Assembly: GCA_003427395.1 (NCBI GenBank)
Contig: BFEA01000752.1
Coordinates: 179,534 to 226,152, forward strand
DNA from: Chara braunii
Lineage: Eukaryota; Streptophyta; Charophyceae; Charales; Characeae
Length of the DNA stretch: 46,619 nucleotides
Reading direction: 5' to 3'
The notes under the pieces were generated by a model that did no database searches, was not told the origin of the DNA, and worked only from the letters and a program-made list of their open reading frames with translations. The position numbers and the translations under genes were made by a program. Within the stretch, counting starts at the first letter, position 1. Every line of letters starts with the position of its first letter. This document shows, one piece after another, positions 44,277 to 46,619 of this stretch.

Positions 44277-44800
44277 TCATTCCTTGGTCATTACCCAGAA
44301 CAGAACGGACATGTTTGTTGGTGTGGCTGTGGGTGTTATGCCCTTGATGCTATCCGAGGCCAATTTATTCCATGTCGTACCAGGTTTAGTCAGTAGTTTG
44401 ATTATCCATTTAACTTGCAAGCCTTTGGTTTCCTGTTTGGGGTCTATGATACCAAGACCTCCTTTGGCTGGTTTCCTTGTGATGTAATGCCAAGTTATCT
44501 TTGGTATGAAGTTCTCTTTGTTGGGGTTTCCCGACCACAAGTATGCTCTTACTTTACGGTTAAGTTCCTTGATTGTATGGTCTGGAACTGTGCAGATTGA
44601 TGCTATATACCACATCATTGAGAAAATTGATGTATTGATGGTTAGTGCACGACCCAACAATGATGTGAATGTGTTACCCCATCTGCCCAGTTTGTGAATT
44701 TGTTTTGTGAGTATATTTTGGGCCATCTGAGGGGCAAAGTCGTCCTTTGTCAGCCAGATGCCTAGATATCGCTTATGCGCTGACTTTTTTTACTTAGGTC
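44277..44800 (-). pseudogene. LINE (non-LTR) reverse transcriptase, C-terminal fragment
   Basis: The minus strand reads KRYLGIWLT from about 44775, then MAQNILTKQIHKLGRWGN, LLGRALTINTSIFSMMWYI, KVRAYLWSG and PAKGGLGIIDPKQETKG. This succession (YLGI, a W followed by a hydrophobic helix, YIAS, the KGGLGI.D box and a KWI-LL segment) is typical of the stretch after the RT catalytic core of plant LINEs. The N-terminal RT, with its YxDD box, and the endonuclease are absent. The frame ends at 44277, near the LTR border, so element A appears to have inserted in or beside this LINE. Confidence 0.8.
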
Positions 44801-44829
44801 AATTCTCGCATTTTCTGGGATCATTTGTT

Positions 44830-45400
44830 ATAATCGGCTTTGTATAAATCTTTGTAAGCTACTTTTCCTACAAGAAGCGCTGCAGAAATTTCGACCAACC
44901 AAGGAGTTAGTCACATCTGACTTTCAAAGTTCAACTTTTTGTCTTAGCTTTATATCTGGCTTAGTAAAAATCCGGAAAGCCTTCTTTTCTAGGGGACGCG
45001 CTGCTCGAAGTTTTGCTAATTAAGAGAGTTGGATAAAATTTGACTTTGGAAAGTCAAGATTGTTTTCAGATTCAGTATTTAGCTTTGTATAAATTTTGGA
45101 AAACTATTTTTTCTACGGGAAGTGTTATCCAAATTTCTACAGATCTAAAGAGTTAGCTAAATTTTGTCTTTGCAAGAACTCTAGTTTTATTTTCGAGTTC
45201 TTATCTGACTTAGTATAAATCTGGGAAGTATATTTTTTTAAAGGAGATGCTTCCCTAATTGTTACTAATTCAGAGAGTTGTACAAAATTTGACTTTCCAG
45301 AGTTAGAGAGTATTTCAGTTTTCATATTCAGACGAGTATAAATTTTGAAAAGACACTTTTCCTACTGGAAGCGCTGCCGAAATTTTCTTAGTCTAAAGAA
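44830..45400. repeat. Degenerate 122-125-bp tandem repeat, five copies
   Basis: GTATAAAT or a one-base variant recurs at 44842, 44964, 45088, 45213 and 45336. Each copy is followed by a ttttcta(c/g)-gga-g-gct core and then an A-rich GAGTTAG-like segment. The copies are strongly diverged. The sequence is AT-rich and unlike arrays I-III. Confidence 0.75.
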
Positions 45401-46077
45401 ATATTTTGGCAGGTGGCGATTTTGTCGAGCCACCCTGTATAGGGGAGATTATGACAAGGTATACCTTTCTTTGGGCACTGACTTAGAGGTAGACTTAGAC
45501 TTAGTTATCAGAAGAATCTCGAGTGAAAATGTGTTATGGGTATTCGTTCTCCATACACTGATAGTCTAGCCTTGGGCACTGGCCTATTTTGTGCTACAGA
45601 CCTTCTTTGGACGTTTCGATCAAAGATTGGACTAGATTCAGCTTGGCCCCATGAGGATCGTTTTCTGTTATCACTGATAACAGGTCCATTGTCGATTTGT
45701 CGGTTTACGACTCAACTCCAATTTACTATCGCGCTACTCAACCTAAAGGCTTTAGCCCCTATGGTTGAATGGTTTCGTTGGATTTTCACCAGGACTTTAT
45801 TGAATGGTCATTTAACAAAGATACAGAGTACTTTATTGCGGGAAGGTTGGGCAAAGGGTGAGGCTTGTATGGCTAAAGCGAGGGGTATGAGCACTAAGAG
45901 TGTTTGAAGTTGACCCCGTGTAGTGCATGGGCTTTGGTTGAATCTTTGATGTGATTGCAGGTATATTTTGTGGTTTGGATTCTGGATTTGTCTGCATGCG
46001 ATCTCATATATATAGTTAAAGAAAATCCCACTATGATTGTGAGAAGTGATCGTCTCATATTTATAATCCTTAATATA

Positions 46078-46118
46078 TGTATATATATATATCCACATAT
46101 ATCCACATATATATATAT
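46078..46118. repeat. TA microsatellite
   Basis: Interrupted (TA)n with two TATCCACATA insertions. Low-complexity, no other content. Confidence 0.9.
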
Positions 46119-46549
46119 ATACTTTGAGTGTCCGCGAGGTCTGTTGCGATCGTGCGTAAGAGTTAAACAGATTATGCCCTGAGAGAAAGGGGAGACCCCT
46201 TTTTTTTTTGTACTTTTGTATTCTTAGCTAGGCTGCCAGCTGTCCGATTGGGAGACGTCTTCCCTGGAAGTTTTCGGGAGACGGTCAAGGGGGAGTTGTC
46301 CAGAAAATCGGACAACTGCATTTTTGGCATCAGGCTGTTCCGAGCAAAACCAAAAAAAAAAATTCAGATTGGGTGAGGGAGGTGTGATGGTGGGGTCTTG
46401 GGGGGGGTGGATTGCTTGGGGAGTTGAAATTGAGGGTTTGCTACTGCAGTCAGCAAATGCTGCACATGCAGCAACTGCAGTTGCTTCGTCTGATGCAGCG
46501 TGTTGACCATCCGCTCCGGCAGATGCAGCAGCTGCAGTGACAGAGGCAT

Positions 46550-46550
<1 letters not shown>

Positions 46551-46619
<69 letters not shown>
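46551..46619. repeat. CA microsatellite, runs off the window
   Basis: About 34 CA units reach the last base. Cys/Val or His/Thr reading frames across it are artefacts. The preceding 100 bp are rich in CTGCA and GCAGC phrases. Confidence 0.95.

Larger units (their letters stand above)
45401..46619. other. AT-rich flank without an identified gene
   Basis: Two overlapping plus-strand frames (45345-45569 and 45536-45907, 74 and 123 codons) show no domain I recognise and no clear coding signature. The second contains a Trp-rich EWFRWIFTRTLL segment and might be a fragment of a mobile-element protein, but I cannot support it. The rest holds the two microsatellites listed next and a T run at about 46200-46209. 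Confidence 0.4.

Noticed and set aside
45345-45907. Two overlapping plus-strand frames in the right flank
   Set aside because: They are short, in different frames, and have no recognisable motif. Too little to call a gene.

Overview
The window is a repeat-dominated piece of a large eukaryotic genome of the plant lineage. It holds two nested Ty3/gypsy LTR retrotransposons, both on the minus strand, a LINE fragment, a SINE-like insert and three satellite families. I recognise no ordinary host gene, rRNA or tRNA gene. The chromodomain-bearing inner element with an initiator-tRNA-Met primer site points to a streptophyte. The style of the polyproteins suggests a charophyte alga such as Chara, but that is recollection and not proof.

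Outer element (A), 1-44235 and beyond the left edge. Read on the minus strand it runs: 5' LTR (44235 to 23509), primer binding site (23506-23487), a 3 kb leader, three tandem paralogous ORFs of an unknown family (20479-17579), gag (17189 to about 15025), pol (about 15035-11991), a further ORF with two SUMO-interaction-like motifs (11865-10669), a 3' region with three minisatellites, a polypurine tract (7256-7240) and the 3' LTR (7239 to beyond base 1). Without the nested insert the 5' LTR is about 11.6 kb. About 7 kb of it is tandem arrays: a 92-bp family, a second unrelated-looking 92-bp family, a 91-bp family and a purine/pyrimidine microsatellite. The same order recurs in the 3' LTR, and variant monomers of the 91-bp array occur in the same order in both copies. 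The full element would be near 39 kb if the unseen LTR is as long. All its genes are decayed by nonsense changes and frameshifts.

Inner element (B), 28226-37330, is a chromovirus inserted into one 92-bp monomer of the A 5' LTR. It has 1.15-1.2 kb LTRs, an AATAC target duplication, a tRNA-iMet primer site, gag with an RGG-rich tail and zinc knuckle, protease, RT, RNase H, integrase and chromodomain. Its LTRs differ less from each other than those of A, which fits its later arrival.

Right flank, 44236-46619: a LINE reverse-transcriptase fragment, five degenerate 122-bp tandem repeats, then AT-rich DNA with TA and CA microsatellites.

Two stretches are probably assembly errors. A complete Nextera junction adapter with a 149-bp flanking duplication lies at 18971-19306. 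A single N with a 74-bp duplication lies at 36479-36553. The most novel biology is the pairing of satellite-filled giant LTRs with the three-member ORF family upstream of gag.
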